Origin: Candidatus Sulfopaludibacter sp. SbA3
GTDB lineage: Bacteria > Acidobacteriota > Terriglobia > Bryobacterales > Bryobacteraceae
Direction: 5' to 3'
Assembly: GCA_945900935.1 (NCBI GenBank)
Contig: CAMDKT010000166.1
Location: forward strand, 1-10,057
Length of the DNA: 10,057 nucleotides
Both the position numbers and the translations under genes were made by a program. Shown here in pieces: positions 1-6,576 of this stretch. The stretch's first letter is position 1, and the number at the start of each line of letters is the position of its first letter. The notes under the pieces are model-generated. The model made no database searches and was not told where the DNA came from. It worked only from the letters and a program-made list of their open reading frames with translations.

Positions 1-57
1 TTTGCAGAGTCGTGTTAAGCCGAACTCATTGAGGCCGACGGTGCCGTCGCTTGGCCG

Positions 58-93
58 ACTTAGCGGGGACTAATTCCGGCATTCCGGCTAAGT
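58..93. repeat. Small imperfect hairpin after the minus-strand remnant
   Basis: Positions 58-64 (ACTTAGC) and 87-93 (GCTAAGT) are perfect reverse complements. After one G/G mismatch a few more pairs can form inside the loop. The loop also holds a tandem 8-base duplication (ATTCCGGC at 73-80 and 81-88). The structure begins where the minus-strand remnant stops (stop codon at 93-95), so it could be a weak terminator for that former gene. There is no T-run, so rho-independent function is doubtful. Confidence 0.35.
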
Positions 94-299
94 TATGTCG
101 AGTAAGTGCTGTTTTGGACAAGAGTGATGTTTTCGATGTCGATGCTGGAGAGAGTGCCGGCTTTTTCGGAGGGGCCGAGGGCGCGTTGGACGCCGGAGCC
201 GATTTCGATGTTGGTGTGTTCGTAATTGCTGAAACCGGCGGAGTCCTGGACGGCGGCTGATAGGGAGCCGGAGATGTTTTGTGAGTAGAGGGCGGCGGG
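93..299 (-). pseudogene. Startless 3' coding remnant, unknown protein
   Basis: On the minus strand a frame of 68 sense codons runs from just after an in-frame stop (300-302) to TAA at 93-95. It contains no ATG, GTG or TTG. The translation looks like real protein: it begins PAALYSQNISGSLSAAVQDS and ends SSIDIENITLVQNSTYST, with balanced amphipathic composition and mostly C-ending codons, as in the other minus-strand genes here. Without a start it cannot be an intact gene. I read it as the 3' end of a gene whose 5' part was lost, presumably by rearrangement near 300. I do not recognise the family. The Asn/Ser/Thr-rich text would suit an exported or surface protein, but that is a guess. Confidence 0.4.
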
Positions 300-330
300 T
301 TAAGTGGCTCCGCGATTGGGCCGGGGCGGG

Positions 331-360
331 TTTACGAATTCGCCATTGAGCGCGTATCAT
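331..360 (+). promoter_or_regulatory. Putative sigma70-type promoter of gdhB
   Basis: TTTACG (331-336) and TATCAT (355-360) are separated by 18 bases. They match the -35 and -10 consensus at 4 of 6 and 5 of 6 positions. Transcription would start near 367, giving a leader of about 13 bases before the ATG at 380. A short GGGA (368-371) is the only Shine-Dalgarno-like sequence. This is a pattern match only. Confidence 0.4.
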
Positions 361-379
361 CCTTGATGGGACACAATTA

Positions 380-2224
380 ATGAAATTATTCACTCTGGGG
401 CTGGTTTTTCTGACAGGCGGCACTTTCTGCTCGCTCCTTCGGGCGCAAAACGGGCCGGAAACCGTTATCCGGGGGACCAAACAATTTAGCAAACGCGTGG
501 TGGTTTCCGGGCTGGAGGGACCTTGGGAAGTGACCTGGGGGCCGGATGGGAAGCTTTGGGTGACGGAACGCACCGGAAAGCGGATCACGCGGATCGACCC
601 GGCTACCGGAGAGCGGAACGTCGCCGCGACAATTACCGAGGTTTCCGCGCCGGGCGGGCAGGACGGACTGCTGGGAATGGCCCTGCATCCGGAACTGTTG
701 AAGAGCACGGGCAATGACTTCGTGTATGTTGCCTATACCTACGCCGATGAAGCCAAAGGGGCTGACTCGACGATTACCGATCTCAAAAGTCCGTATCGAT
801 TTCTGTATCTGAAGATCGTCCGCTTCGCGTATCGGGCGGGAGATGGAACGCTGTCCGATCCGGTCAACGTGATTACCGGATTGCCGGCGGGGAATGACCA
901 CGTTGCCGGGCGGCTGAAGTTCGGTCCGGATAAGAAGCTCTATCTCACGATTGGCGACCAGGGGAATAATCAGCTTGGCAATGTGTGTCTGGCGGTCGAG
1001 TCGCAGAGGCTTCCGACGCAGAAGGAAATGGACGGGAAGAATTATGCGGCGTATCAGGGGAAGTCGCTGCGGGTGAATCTGGATGGTTCGGTGCCGAAAG
1101 ATAATCCGACGCTTGATGGCGTGGTTAGCCATGTGTTTACTTACGGGCATCGCAACCCGCAGGGGCTCGACTTCGGTCCGGATGGGACGTTGTACTCGTC
1201 TGAGCAGGGGCCGAAGTCGGATGACGAGGTGAATATTTTGCGGAAGGGCGGGAACTACGGTTGGCCGCATGTGGCAGGCATGAAGGACGGCAAGGCGTAT
1301 GAGTTCGCTCGCTGGGCGGAATCGACTGCGCCATGTTCGGCACTGCGGTTCAGCGATCTGGCGATTCATGACTCGGTGCCGCGCGAGCCGGAGTCGGCGT
1401 TCAAGAAGCCGATGGTAGCTCCGCTGGCCACTTTGTTTACGGTGCCGACCGGGTATAACTTTCACGATCCGGCTTGCAAGGGGATCGATTATATTTGCTG
1501 GCCGACGGTGGCGGTGTCGAGCATTGAGCATTATCAGTCGGCGCGGACGGGAATAGCGGGTTGGGACCGGGTGCTGTTGGTGACGACGCTGAAGCGGGGG
1601 TCGCTGTATGTTGTGCCGTTGCAGTCGAATGGGAAAGCGGCGGCTGTATTCATTCACCGGTATTTTCAGTCTGAGAACCGGTTTCGGGATACGGCGGTGA
1701 GTCCGGATTTGAAGACGATTTATGTAGCAACTGATTCTGGCGGGCTGGGTGAATCACTGGCTGGGGGGACGACGCGGCGGATGCAGAATCAGGGGGCGAT
1801 ATTGGCGTTTACTTATACGGGGGAGGGGACTGGCGAAGCTATTCAGCCGGTGAGCGAGGGGGGGGCGGTTGTATCGGAAGTGCGAGCGGTGGCGGCGGCC
1901 GGGGCTGGGCCGGCACAGTTCACGGCGGCGCAGGCGGCGGCTGGGAAGGTGGCCTACAGTTCCAACTGCGCGGTTTGTCATGGGAATACGTTGACGAATG
2001 GGACGATGGGGACGCCTTTGGGGGGCGTTTATTTTAAGAATGGTTGGGGCGGGAAGACGGTGCGGGCGTTGTTTGATAAGTCAGTGAAGACGATGCCGCC
2101 GTCGGCTCCGGGGTCTTTGACGGGGGAGAGTTATGCGAATATTGTGGCTTATGTTTTGGAGGGTAATGGGATGAAGGCTGGGGATGTGGCTTTGGAGGGG
2201 ATGAGCGGGATGGCGATTCGGTGA
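380..2224 (+). CDS. gdhB: PQQ-dependent soluble-type glucose/sorbosone dehydrogenase fused to cytochrome c
   Basis: This 614-residue protein oxidises aldose sugars to lactones using PQQ and Ca2+, most likely in the periplasm. Residues 1-22 form a signal peptide. Residues ~40-480 follow the Acinetobacter GdhB six-bladed propeller closely. Conserved sites include Q94 (GGQDGLLG), catalytic-base candidate H174 (GNDHVAGR), R258/N259/Q261 (GHRNPQG), the Ca2+ segment EQGPKSDDE (275-283), K405 (TLKRG) and R434/R436 (NRFRD). After a linker rich in Ala and Gly (~480-512) comes a one-heme cytochrome c domain with C530-A-V-C533-H534 and a probable axial Met in TMPP (M572), resembling the tail of quinohemoprotein dehydrogenases. 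Acinetobacter GdhB is about 480 residues and has no heme. No PQQ synthesis gene is in view. It stands alone and ends at a convergent hairpin. Sugar specificity cannot be read from the sequence. Confidence 0.95.
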   Translation: MKLFTLGLVFLTGGTFCSLLRAQNGPETVIRGTKQFSKRVVVSGLEGPWEVTWGPDGKLWVTERTGKRITRIDPATGERNVAATITEVSAPGGQDGLLGMALHPELLKSTGNDFVYVAYTYADEAKGADSTITDLKSPYRFLYLKIVRFAYRAGDGTLSDPVNVITGLPAGNDHVAGRLKFGPDKKLYLTIGDQGNNQLGNVCLAVESQRLPTQKEMDGKNYAAYQGKSLRVNLDGSVPKDNPTLDGVVSHVFTYGHRNPQGLDFGPDGTLYSSEQGPKSDDEVNILRKGGNYGWPHVAGMKDGKAYEFARWAESTAPCSALRFSDLAIHDSVPREPESAFKKPMVAPLATLFTVPTGYNFHDPACKGIDYICWPTVAVSSIEHYQSARTGIAGWDRVLLVTTLKRGSLYVVPLQSNGKAAAVFIHRYFQSENRFRDTAVSPDLKTIYVATDSGGLGESLAGGTTRRMQNQGAILAFTYTGEGTGEAIQPVSEGGAVVSEVRAVAAAGAGPAQFTAAQAAAGKVAYSSNCAVCHGNTLTNGTMGTPLGGVYFKNGWGGKTVRALFDKSVKTMPPSAPGSLTGESYANIVAYVLEGNGMKAGDVALEGMSGMAIR

Positions 2225-2232
2225 GAGGTACT

Positions 2233-2307
2233 GGCCGCTGATGAACGCCGATTAACGCGGATAACACGAAATGTTTTATCGGCGTTAATCGGCGTTGATC
2301 AGCGGCC
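2233..2307. repeat. Long near-perfect hairpin of 10-base units, possible bidirectional terminator
   Basis: Arms 2233-2258 and 2282-2307 are reverse complements over 26 bases with one mismatch (G2243/G2297). After a G/G mismatch (2259/2281) pairing resumes with GATAA-type bases (2260-2264 with 2276-2280), leaving a small loop around 2268-2272. The left arm and loop are made of 10-base units with the same pattern: GATGAACGCC, GATTAACGCG, GATAACACGA (2240-2269). It starts 8 bases after the gdhB stop, between two convergent genes, so termination in both directions is plausible although there is no T-tract. Periodic GATTAACGC-type palindromes of this sort recur in many bacterial genomes, so I expect a dispersed repeat. 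Confidence 0.75.
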
Positions 2308-2435
2308 GATTCTGCTTTCCCGTGAACCTTCCTAGTCCAAACCAGGAACCGTGCGGCCGGGGATTCAGACGTCTTCGAGATGTACTTCTTTCATCGAGTG
2401 CGCGGATGGCATCCCACCGAATGTTTAAGCCTGCT

Positions 2436-3197
2436 CTACGGCCGCCTCAGCAGAAAGTAGAGTGACGCGGGGGCGGTTCCTTCTTCGATTGTTTGGAAGC
2501 CGGCTTCGGTGGCTGTCGCCCGCCACCAATTCGCGCCGCGGGTGCCGCCGTGCGAGAGAAGCGGGCCGAACAGGAATTTAGTCCAGCGGTCATTTTCGAC
2601 GAGGATCAGGAGGAAATCGCAGCCGGGTTTGAGGACGCGGTTGGCCTCGGCCAAGGCCTGTTTGGCGCCTTCGCGGCCCACATGGTCCAAGGCGTAGGCG
2701 CTGATAATGGCATCGAAGCTGGCGGGTTCAAACGGCAGTTTGCGCATGTCGGCGGTTTGGATGGTGGCGCGCTGGTCGACGCCAGCGGCTTTCAGATTCT
2801 GCAGAAGCCGTTCCTGCGGGCTGCCTTGGTCTCCGAAGTGGCTTTTGAACGAATCGGCAAAGAGGTCGGATGCGACGAGGGTGGCTTGCGGGCGGGCGGC
2901 GAGGACCATGATGGAGGATCTGCCGGTGCCGGCGCCGATGTCGAGAACTTTACCGGCGCCGGAGCGAAGGAAGTTCTGGGTGAGCAACTTGGGCGGGCCG
3001 TTCACATCGAGCGAGCGCACCACGAAGAAGGCCGCGCCGGCCCACAGGGCGACCACGCCTAGGGTGGCCATCGCCCAGAGTGGCCATTTGCGGAAGCGGC
3101 CGGCGGCGAGGGCGGCGAGAGAGGGGAGGAGAACGATTAGGTGGCCGTTGCTGAGCCACCAGGGATAGCCGAAGTCGATGGAAGTAGTTGTCAACAT
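2436..3197 (-). CDS. Membrane-anchored class I SAM-dependent methyltransferase
   Basis: The gene encodes 253 residues. The N-terminus has two hydrophobic stretches (~19-33 and ~40-60) separated by the basic segment GRFRKW, so the protein is probably anchored in the inner membrane. The catalytic Rossmann domain follows. Motif I is VLDIGAGTG (84-92), the acidic end of strand 2 is D111 (VASDLF), motif II is around TADMRKLPF (148-156) and FDAIISAYALDHV (161-173), and the post-motif is NRVLKPG (186-192). This order is that of the UbiE/Methyltransf_11 type. The substrate cannot be deduced. The ATG at 3195-3197 puts the start directly upstream of the hydrophobic segment. The gene converges on gdhB and diverges from the receiver/antitoxin remnant. 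No partner gene suggests a pathway. Confidence 0.88.
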   Translation of the reverse strand: MLTTTSIDFGYPWWLSNGHLIVLLPSLAALAAGRFRKWPLWAMATLGVVALWAGAAFFVVRSLDVNGPPKLLTQNFLRSGAGKVLDIGAGTGRSSIMVLAARPQATLVASDLFADSFKSHFGDQGSPQERLLQNLKAAGVDQRATIQTADMRKLPFEPASFDAIISAYALDHVGREGAKQALAEANRVLKPGCDFLLILVENDRWTKFLFGPLLSHGGTRGANWWRATATEAGFQTIEEGTAPASLYFLLRRP

Positions 3198-3212
3198 GTT
3201 GATCCATTCTGC

Positions 3213-3245
3213 CTGAACGGGCCGTTCAGATGGTTCATGATGAAC
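3213..3245. promoter_or_regulatory. Cluster of TGAAC/GTTCA palindromes in the divergent gap
   Basis: A palindrome with 8-base arms and a one-base centre (CTGAACGG-G-CCGTTCAG, 3213-3229) lies 16 bases upstream of the methyltransferase start. It is followed by GTTCAT-G-ATGAAC (3233-3245). Together they give four TGAAC/GTTCA half-sites starting at 3214, 3224, 3233 and 3241. The first palindrome has the form of a dimeric repressor operator, such as a TetR-type site. The second overlaps conserved receiver-domain codons and may be chance. No cognate regulator is in the window. Confidence 0.35.
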
Positions 3246-3446
3246 AATATGACACGGTGATCCTGGACCTTGGATTGCCGGAGGTCGACGGCCTTACCCG
3301 TGCTGGTCCTGACGGCGCGCGGAAGCGGGCACGAGAAGGTGCAAGGGATCGATGGCGGCGCGGACGACTATATGTCGAAGCCGTTTCGGGTGGAGGAGGT
3401 GCTGGCACGCATACGGGTGCTGATTCGCCGGGCGAGCGAAAATGTT
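3215..3446 (+). pseudogene. Decayed response-regulator receiver domain (5' truncated, frameshifted)
   Basis: Two frames together spell the C-terminal two thirds of an OmpR-type receiver domain. Frame one (3215-~3290) reads ERAVQMVHDEQYDTVILDLG and then LPEVDG, including the phosphoacceptor Asp. Frame two (from ~3291) reads LPVLVLTAR, then GADDYMSKPFRVEEVLARIR, including the conserved Thr and Lys. Between them about a dozen residues (helix 3 and its loop) are missing and the frame changes, so there has been an internal deletion not divisible by three. The first ~40 residues, with the acidic metal-binding pair, are absent: an in-frame stop (3200-3202) precedes the homology. No winged-helix output domain follows; an antitoxin-like sequence takes its place. 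The receiver cannot be functional. Confidence 0.8.
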
Positions 3447-3455
3447 CAGAGCGAA

Positions 3456-3701
3456 ATGCGCAGCGGCGAGCGCGAGTTCTGGGCGAAACACGATTCCACC
3501 GGTTTCATCGATTGGGATGCCTCTGAACCCCGGAAGTTCACTCAGCGCAAGCCCACGCCGCGGACGATTTCGCTCCGCTTGCCCGTCTCGATGATCGAGG
3601 ACTTGAAGATACTGGCTAACAAGCGAGATGTGCGGTATCAGTCGCTGTTAAAGGTGTTTTTGGCTGAGCGCCTGGAACAGGAACGGCGGCGCGTGATTTA
3701 G
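3456..3701 (+). CDS. CopG/BrnA-type antitoxin, orphan, in frame with a receiver remnant
   Basis: From the ATG at 3456 this is 81 residues. EREFWAKHDSTGFIDWD (5-21), TISLRLPVSMIEDLKILANK (37-56) and RYQSLLKVFLAERLEQE (60-76) match the CopG_antitoxin/BrnA family. It has an N-terminal toxin-binding segment followed by a ribbon-helix-helix DNA-binding fold, with the strand at ISLRLP. Such proteins normally neutralise a small BrnT-like RNase toxin and repress their operon. Here the position where a toxin gene would usually lie (upstream) holds the receiver fragment, and downstream is an unrelated gene, so the antitoxin is an orphan. The same frame is open upstream to a TTG at 3270, so a longer chimeric product is possible. 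ATG 3456 has no clear ribosome binding site. The family call is good; whether it is expressed is unknown. Confidence 0.75.
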   Translation: MRSGEREFWAKHDSTGFIDWDASEPRKFTQRKPTPRTISLRLPVSMIEDLKILANKRDVRYQSLLKVFLAERLEQERRRVI

Positions 3702-3732
3702 CGCGTTGGGCTCTGCCACAATTAGATTTGGC

Positions 3733-4251
3733 ATGGATTGGAACCCCGCATTGTACGGCGCTGAAGCCGCGACGCTGTTGGCGCTGGCCGACGATGGACG
3801 GCGGTTGATGCCGTTGGTGTCGCGGCGGAGCGCGGAGGTCACGCTGGCGGCGGGATTGCGAAGGCCGGCGCGGGAGATGTTTCCGGATGCTATGCGGCCG
3901 GAATTGGCGTTGGCCGGGCTTTGGCTATATTGCGGGTTCTTTGATGAATCTCATGCGATTGCGCAAGACGCGCATACCGCCGATGGCAGCTATTGGCACG
4001 CCATTTTGCACCGCATGGAACCGGACGCGTGGAATGCCGGTTACTGGTTTCGGCGGGTTGGAGAGCATCCGGTGTTTGCGGAACTGAATGCCGCGGCTGC
4101 GGCGCTGGGGTACACGACGGGGCCGCGGTGGGATCCGTTGGCGTTTGTCGAAGCTTGCGCGCGGGCGGCGCCGGCAGAGCAGTTTCTACTTCAACAGGTT
4201 CAACTGGCCGAATGGCAGATCCTGTTCCACTATTGCGCAAAGGCTGAATAA
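3733..4251 (+). CDS. Uncharacterised conserved protein, W/H/R-rich core
   Basis: The gene encodes 172 residues from the ATG at 3733, which starts MDWNPALYGAEA. An in-frame TTG at 3706 would add nine poorly protein-like residues, so I prefer the ATG. It is soluble and largely helical, with no signal peptide or membrane segment. The core GSYWHAILHRMEPDAWNAGYWFRRVGEHPVF (85-115) is dense in Trp, His, Arg and Tyr. I have an impression of similar hypothetical proteins in other GC-rich soil bacteria and Planctomycetes but cannot name a family. A ligand-binding or small metal-dependent role is possible but not shown. The stop codon is 4 bases before the dehydrogenase ATG, so the two are almost certainly co-transcribed and may act on the same metabolite. 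Confidence 0.8.
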   Translation: MDWNPALYGAEAATLLALADDGRRLMPLVSRRSAEVTLAAGLRRPAREMFPDAMRPELALAGLWLYCGFFDESHAIAQDAHTADGSYWHAILHRMEPDAWNAGYWFRRVGEHPVFAELNAAAAALGYTTGPRWDPLAFVEACARAAPAEQFLLQQVQLAEWQILFHYCAKAE

Positions 4252-4255
4252 CAAA

Positions 4256-5356
4256 ATGAGCACTGTGAAAGCCGCCGTTCTTACGGCATACGAACAACCG
4301 CTGGCGATGCGGGAGTTTCCTTCCTTAACAGCAGCCGGGCCGGGCGAGGCCGTCGTCCGGGTGGAGATGGCCGGGATTTGCGGCACCGATGTGCACCTTT
4401 GGCTGGGACAGCTAAACGTGCCGCTGCCGGTGATTCTGGGGCATGAGACGGTGGGCCGGTTGGAGGTGATCGGAGCCGGGTTGACACAGGACTGGCGGGG
4501 GAATCCTTTAGCTGTTGGGGACCGTGTGACTTGGGCGAGCAGTATTGTTTGCGGCGAGTGTTACTACTGCCGGGTGAAGCGGCAGCCGACGCGGTGTTTG
4601 ACTCGCAAGGCGTATGGGATTTCCTACTGCGCCGATACGGCTCCGCATCTGCGGGGAGGGTATGCGGAACAGATTCATTTACGGGCGGGGACGGCGATTT
4701 TCCGGTTGCCGGAGAGTCTGTCGTCCGATGCGGTTGTGGGCGCGGGATGCGCATTGGCGACGGCGATACACGGGCTGGAACGGTGCCCGGTGGAGTGGGG
4801 CGATACGGTAATCGTGCAGGGGACGGGGCCGGTGGGGCTGGCGGCGATCGCGGTGGCGAAGCAGGCTGGAGCGACGAAGATATTGGCGATTGGCGGACCG
4901 CCGCATCGATTGGTATTGGCGCGGGAGTTCGGCGCGGATGAGGTTATCGACATTGGCGTTGTGACGGACGCGGGGGAACGGCAGCGGATGGCTCTGGCGT
5001 TCGCGGGTGGGTATGGGGCGGATGTGGTGATTGAGTGCGTGGGGTATCCGAACGCGGTGAATGAGGGGATTGAACTGCCTCGCGATGGGGGGAAGTTTCT
5101 GGTGCTGGGGCAGTATGCCAACGCCGGGAATATATCGTTCAACCCACATACGATTACACGGAAGCAACTGGTGGTGCAGGGGAGTTGGGGCTTTGAGCCG
5201 CGGCATGTGGACAGGGGTTTGCGGATGCTGGAGATTCCGCATTGGCAGCATTTGTTCGCTAATGAGATCACGGCGCGCTTTCCGTTGGCGGAGGCGAACC
5301 GGGCGCTGGAAACCGTGAAGAACTGGAGCGCCGGAAAGACTGTTCTCATCCCATGA
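4256..5356 (+). CDS. Zinc-dependent medium-chain (MDR) alcohol/polyol dehydrogenase
   Basis: This 366-residue protein is a cytosolic NAD(P)-dependent oxidoreductase. The N-terminal GroES-like domain carries catalytic-zinc ligands C42 (GICGTD) and H63-E64 (GHE). The structural zinc is bound by C99, C102, C105 and C114 (VCGECYYCRVKRQPTRC). The Rossmann domain has GTGPVG (189-194). The overall order resembles threonine or sorbitol dehydrogenases, but the sequence does not settle the substrate. I chose the ATG at 4256 (MSTVKAAVLTAYEQP) because it starts exactly at the family's first strand; the frame is open further upstream but reads through the preceding gene. The stop overlaps the next gene's start by 4 bases (ATGA at 5353-5356), which implies translational coupling with the adaptor protein. 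Confidence 0.92.
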   Translation: MSTVKAAVLTAYEQPLAMREFPSLTAAGPGEAVVRVEMAGICGTDVHLWLGQLNVPLPVILGHETVGRLEVIGAGLTQDWRGNPLAVGDRVTWASSIVCGECYYCRVKRQPTRCLTRKAYGISYCADTAPHLRGGYAEQIHLRAGTAIFRLPESLSSDAVVGAGCALATAIHGLERCPVEWGDTVIVQGTGPVGLAAIAVAKQAGATKILAIGGPPHRLVLAREFGADEVIDIGVVTDAGERQRMALAFAGGYGADVVIECVGYPNAVNEGIELPRDGGKFLVLGQYANAGNISFNPHTITRKQLVVQGSWGFEPRHVDRGLRMLEIPHWQHLFANEITARFPLAEANRALETVKNWSAGKTVLIP

Positions 5357-6576
5357 AGGGTTTTTTGTGGCTGATACCTTTGGCTTTGCTGGGGGCGGGG
5401 ATTTGGTGGGGCGTGACGGTGAAGAACGCGCCGCCGGAAGTGCGATTTACGGTGGCCGCGACGGGGACTCTGGTGGACACGTTGATGACGAATGGAAAGG
5501 TGGAGCCGGTGGCGTACGCGGCTGTACGGGCGGAGCGCGCCGGGGTGTTGACAAAGCTGCATGTGGAGAAGGGGCAGACGGTGGCGGCTGGGGCGGTGGT
5601 AGGGGAGATCGACGGGGCGGAATGGCGGAACGCGATGGAGGCGGCGGAGGCGCGGGTGGCGCAGGCACAGGCGGAATTGAACGTGCGGGAGAGGGGGGGA
5701 CGGGCTTCGGATCTGGCCGATATGGATGGGCAGTTGGCGAAGTTGAATTTGGAAAGGCAGCAGACGGAGAAGGAGTTGGCTGGGGTGCGGCGGTTGATTG
5801 CGAAGAACGCGATGACGAAGCAGGAGGGGCAAGTGTTGGAAGACCGCATTGCGCAGATACAGCAGCAGCGGGGCGCATTGCAATCGCGGCGGGCGGTGGT
5901 ATTTACACCGGCGGACCGGAGCGTGTTGGAGGCGCGGTTGCGCGAGGCGCGAACGGCTGTGGCGGCGGCGCGGGATAAACAGGGGCAGGGGATATTGCGG
6001 GCACCGATGGGAGGGGTGGTTTATCAGGTGGACCCGCGGGTGGGGGCGTTTTTGAACCCTGGAGATTTGGTGGCGAGTATAGGGCGAGTGGATGAGCTGC
6101 TGGTGAAGGTGTTTATCGACGAACCGGAACTGGGGCGGGTGGCACCGGGAATGGCGGCGGTGATTACTTGGGACGCGATGCCATTGAAGCAATGGGAGGG
6201 GCGGGTGGCGACGATGCCGGCGCAGATTGTAACGATGGGGACGCGACAAGTGGGCGAGGTTTCGGTACGGATTGTGAATGCGGGGCGGGCGCTGCCGCCG
6301 GGGGCGAATATCAATGCGGCGATTCGTTCGCGGGCGGCGGCGGCGGCGGTTATTATTCCCAAAGAATCGCTGCGGCGGGAGGGGGGCGGGCAGGGCGTTT
6401 ATGTTTTGACGGGGACGCAGGCGCAGTGGCGCGCGGTGAAGTTGGGGGTCACCAATATCACTCATGCGCAGGTGTTGGAAGGGGTGGCGGCGGGCGACCG
6501 GGTGTTGCTGGCCACCGATGTTCCGTTGCGCGCGGGGCAGGCGGTGACTGGGGTTAGCGAAGACGCTGGACGGTGA
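5353..6576 (+). CDS. HlyD/MacA-like periplasmic adaptor (membrane fusion) protein
   Basis: The gene encodes 407 residues. A single N-terminal hydrophobic segment (3-22) anchors the protein in the inner membrane, with the rest in the periplasm. It has the order typical of RND/MacA adaptors. A beta-barrel and lipoyl half (~33-90, with RAGVLTKLHVEKGQTVAAG) comes first. A long coiled-coil hairpin rich in Ala, Glu, Gln and Arg follows (~91-208). The second lipoyl half is LRAPMGGVVYQVDPRVGAFL (215-234), and the beta-barrel and membrane-proximal domains run from ~245 to 400. Such proteins link an inner-membrane ABC or RND pump to an outer-membrane channel. No pump or TolC gene follows: the next gene is convergent and overlaps its last 23 bases. 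The 4-base overlap with the dehydrogenase is unusual company for an adaptor. The substrate is unknown. Confidence 0.9.
   Translation: MKGFLWLIPLALLGAGIWWGVTVKNAPPEVRFTVAATGTLVDTLMTNGKVEPVAYAAVRAERAGVLTKLHVEKGQTVAAGAVVGEIDGAEWRNAMEAAEARVAQAQAELNVRERGGRASDLADMDGQLAKLNLERQQTEKELAGVRRLIAKNAMTKQEGQVLEDRIAQIQQQRGALQSRRAVVFTPADRSVLEARLREARTAVAAARDKQGQGILRAPMGGVVYQVDPRVGAFLNPGDLVASIGRVDELLVKVFIDEPELGRVAPGMAAVITWDAMPLKQWEGRVATMPAQIVTMGTRQVGEVSVRIVNAGRALPPGANINAAIRSRAAAAAVIIPKESLRREGGGQGVYVLTGTQAQWRAVKLGVTNITHAQVLEGVAAGDRVLLATDVPLRAGQAVTGVSEDAGR

Noticed and set aside
58..302. Insertion-sequence end or attachment site at the left edge
   Set aside because: There is only a 7-base inverted repeat and an 8-base tandem duplication, with no transposase or integrase fragment and no second end to pair with.
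386..1657. Long minus-strand open frame of 423 codons opposite gdhB
   Set aside because: The translation is rich in Arg, His and Pro with no fold-like pattern, and it lies antisense to a protein with convincing catalytic motifs. Long antisense frames are expected in G-rich DNA.
2367..2424. Tiny minus-strand frame ending KEVHLEDV, possible small peptide or remnant
   Set aside because: It has under 20 codons and no matching neighbour, and is too short to distinguish from chance.
3230..3526. 98-codon plus-strand frame starting MVHDEQYDTVILDLGLP as an intact gene
   Set aside because: Only the first ~20 residues are receiver-like. After the deletion near 3290 the frame turns into Arg/Gly-rich nonsense, so it is one half of the frameshifted pseudogene.
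3456..3842. A BrnT-type toxin gene next to the antitoxin
   Set aside because: The short frames on both strands around the antitoxin show no BrnT-like sequence. Upstream is the receiver remnant and downstream an unrelated conserved protein.
4088..4255. N-terminal extension of the zinc dehydrogenase in the open frame
   Set aside because: The extra residues are Arg/Gly-rich, overlap the preceding conserved gene, and have no family counterpart. The ATG at 4256 begins exactly at the first strand of the MDR fold.
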